Below, piece by piece: positions 14,960 to 15,917 of a DNA stretch of 15,917 bases. The stretch is from NCBI GenBank assembly GCA_944369635.1, contig CALVXL010000131.1, positions 1 through 15,917 of the forward strand, read 5' to 3'. Source of the DNA: an uncultured Clostridia bacterium (GTDB taxonomy: Bacteria; Bacillota; Clostridia; Christensenellales; Borkfalkiaceae). Each line of letters starts with the position of its first letter. Within the stretch, counting starts at the first letter, position 1. Under the pieces are notes generated by a model. The model was not told the DNA's origin and ran no database searches. It worked only from the letters and a program-made list of their open reading frames with translations. Position numbers and translations under genes: made by a program.

Positions 14960-14978
14960 CAAAACTCCTTTTGCGGCG

Positions 14979-15407
14979 TCACTTCACGGTTATCGTTTTG
15001 TTCATGATCACCTTTGTGCCTTTATTGGGTTCGGAAACGATTTTTACATCCTCCATAAATGTCTGCATCACGGTAAATCCCATTCCGGAACGTTCTTCAT
15101 CGGGACGGGTGGTAAAAAACGGCTCCATTGCCTTATCGAGATTTTCAATCCCGATCCCGTTATCTGTAATTTCGATATGTATTTTATTTTCAGTCGTTTC
15201 CGCAACCATTTCGATTTCACCCGCGCCGTCGGGGTATCCGTGAACAACGGCATTCGTGACCGCCTCGCTTACCGCGGTTTTGATTTCGTTTAATTCAGAC
15301 AAGCTCGGATTGAGTGGCAGACAAAAAGCTGCGATGACCGTTCTTGCAAATGTTTCGTTCTGGGAAAGGGATAAAAAGTTTATTCTCATATAGTTTTCCG
15401 TTTTCAT
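14979..15407 (-). CDS. spoIIAB: Anti-sigma F factor and serine kinase
   Basis: A 142-residue GHKL-type ATP-binding protein. The N-box is EAVTNAVVHGY (48-58), the G1 box is DNGIG (82-86) and the G2 box is SGMGF (107-111). It binds and blocks sigma F, and phosphorylates SpoIIAA on serine. The opening residues MKTENYMRINFLSLSQNETFAR align well with the Bacillus protein, which supports the ATG at 15407 even though the AGAGG ribosome site is distant (about 12 bases). It is the middle gene of the spoIIA operon, 16 bases after spoIIAA. All nucleotide-binding motifs are intact. Confidence 0.97.
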   Translation of the reverse strand: MKTENYMRINFLSLSQNETFARTVIAAFCLPLNPSLSELNEIKTAVSEAVTNAVVHGYPDGAGEIEMVAETTENKIHIEITDNGIGIENLDKAMEPFFTTRPDEERSGMGFTVMQTFMEDVKIVSEPNKGTKVIMNKTITVK

Positions 15408-15423
15408 AATTTCAGGTTACCTC

Positions 15424-15732
15424 TCAATATTTTGGCATAATGGCATAAAGCCCGCTTAAATTGATCACTTTTTCCACGCCGTTGTTAGCCCCCGCGAGAA
15501 ACACGGGAATACCGAAGCTTTTCAGTTTTTTATATCTGCCGATGAGCATGCCGATTCCAGTACTGTCCATAAAATTCAACCCGCTCAAGTCGAACACGAC
15601 TTTTCCCGCATTCAGATTGTCGTCCAACAGTTTATCCAGCACTCCTCGCGACATATTTGCCGCATATTCATCGAGTTCCCCGCTGAGATATATAAACAAC
15701 ACTGCGGAAGATTTTTTGTATTTGATATCCAT
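15424..15732 (-). CDS. spoIIAA: Anti-anti-sigma F factor
   Basis: A 102-residue single STAS-domain protein. The loop FMDSTGIGMLIGRY (54-67) carries the serine (S57) that SpoIIAB phosphorylates and SpoIIE dephosphorylates. The unphosphorylated form binds SpoIIAB and frees sigma F in the forespore. The N-terminal strand region (KKSSAVLFIYLSGELDEYAA) is typical. A very strong GGAGGTGA site precedes the ATG. It is first in the operon, and the 185-base region upstream holds its control sites and a divergent promoter. Confidence 0.97.
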   Translation of the reverse strand: MDIKYKKSSAVLFIYLSGELDEYAANMSRGVLDKLLDDNLNAGKVVFDLSGLNFMDSTGIGMLIGRYKKLKSFGIPVFLAGANNGVEKVINLSGLYAIMPKY

Positions 15733-15787
15733 AATCGTTCACCTCCGACAAGCATAATTACTTTATCATAAAGCATAAGGAATAATT

Positions 15788-15824
15788 TGTCGTATCCTGT
15801 TTGAAGGGCAAAATTTTTGTCGAT
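15788..15824 (-). promoter_or_regulatory. spoIIA promoter: Candidate Spo0A boxes and sigma-H -35 of the spoIIA operon
   Basis: Two near matches to the Spo0A box TGTCGAA lie on the plus strand: TGTCGTA (15788-15794) and TGTCGAT (15818-15824), 30 bases apart. AGGATA on the minus strand (15793-15798) resembles the sigma-H -35 (AGGAWW) and overlaps the first box. I could not find a matching GAAT -10 at the expected spacing, so the promoter itself is not proven. In Bacillus, spoIIA is driven by sigma-H with Spo0A~P. Confidence 0.35.
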
Positions 15825-15848
15825 TGAACCGTAAAAAATAGCCTTTGG

Positions 15849-15873
15849 AAATTGTAAAAAAAAATTGTAAAAA
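15849..15873 (+). repeat. Two tandem copies of a 12-nt AT-rich repeat
   Basis: AAATTGTAAAAA occurs at 15849-15860 and 15862-15873, a 13-base period. It lies upstream of the outward promoter and could act as an UP-like A-tract element, or be chance in AT-rich DNA. Confidence 0.5.
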
Positions 15874-15887
15874 CTTATGAAAATTTC

Positions 15888-15916
15888 TTGACATTTTTTT
15901 GCTTTTAGTATAAGAT
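15888..15916 (+). promoter_or_regulatory. Outward-facing sigma-A promoter at the right edge
   Basis: TTGACA (15888-15893, perfect -35), a 17-bp spacer and TAAGAT (15911-15916); an alternative -10, TATAAG, lies at 15909-15914 with a 15-bp spacer. Transcription would start just beyond the window, which implies a plus-strand gene divergent from spoIIA. Confidence 0.55.
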
Positions 15917-15917
15917 A

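Overview
The window comes from a spore-forming, moderately AT-rich Clostridia-type Firmicute. The grounds are a spoIIAA-spoIIAB-sigF operon next to spoVAC-spoVAD-spoVAE, a T-box riboswitch ahead of pheST, ferredoxin-dependent aromatic 2-oxoacid metabolism (iorAB with paaK) and mostly strong AGGAG-type ribosome binding sites. The exact genus cannot be read from this sequence. The presence of only spoVAC, D and E is typical of Clostridia rather than Bacilli.

Layout: 2-1591 (minus) is a U32 family protein cut by the left edge. It is divergent from a small class I methyltransferase (1683-2294, plus). A GC-rich hairpin at 2300-2328 separates that gene from the convergent pheT. From there to the right edge all genes lie on the minus strand, so transcription runs right to left: spoIIAA-spoIIAB-sigF (15732-14243); terminator; sigma-G-type promoter; spoVAC-spoVAD-spoVAE followed by an interrupted yunB (14110-11610); terminator; promoter; paaK-iorA-iorB-paaK-ACT protein (11474-6111); promoter and T-box leader; pheS-pheT (5810-2398). 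At the far right edge a promoter points out of the window on the plus strand.

How the parts work together: the spoIIA operon encodes the forespore sigma factor F with its anti-sigma and anti-anti-sigma factors. The spoVA genes encode the dipicolinate channel used in spore core dehydration and germination. The metabolic operon should oxidise aryl pyruvates from aromatic amino acids to aryl-acetyl-CoA through IorAB and interconvert the CoA ester with the free arylacetate through two PaaK paralogues; an ACT-domain protein may sense the amino acid. Directly downstream, phenylalanyl-tRNA synthetase has its own promoter and a tRNA-Phe-sensing T-box with probable specifier UUC, so the block has an aromatic amino acid theme.

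The most unusual observations are an in-frame TAG that splits an otherwise well-preserved yunB, two divergent genes whose predicted transcription starts fall on their start codons with no ribosome binding site, and a 32-nt perfect palindrome that contains the sigF stop codon and abuts the next promoter. I saw no mobile element, CRISPR array, rRNA or tRNA gene. Most of the window is ordinary core clostridial sequence.
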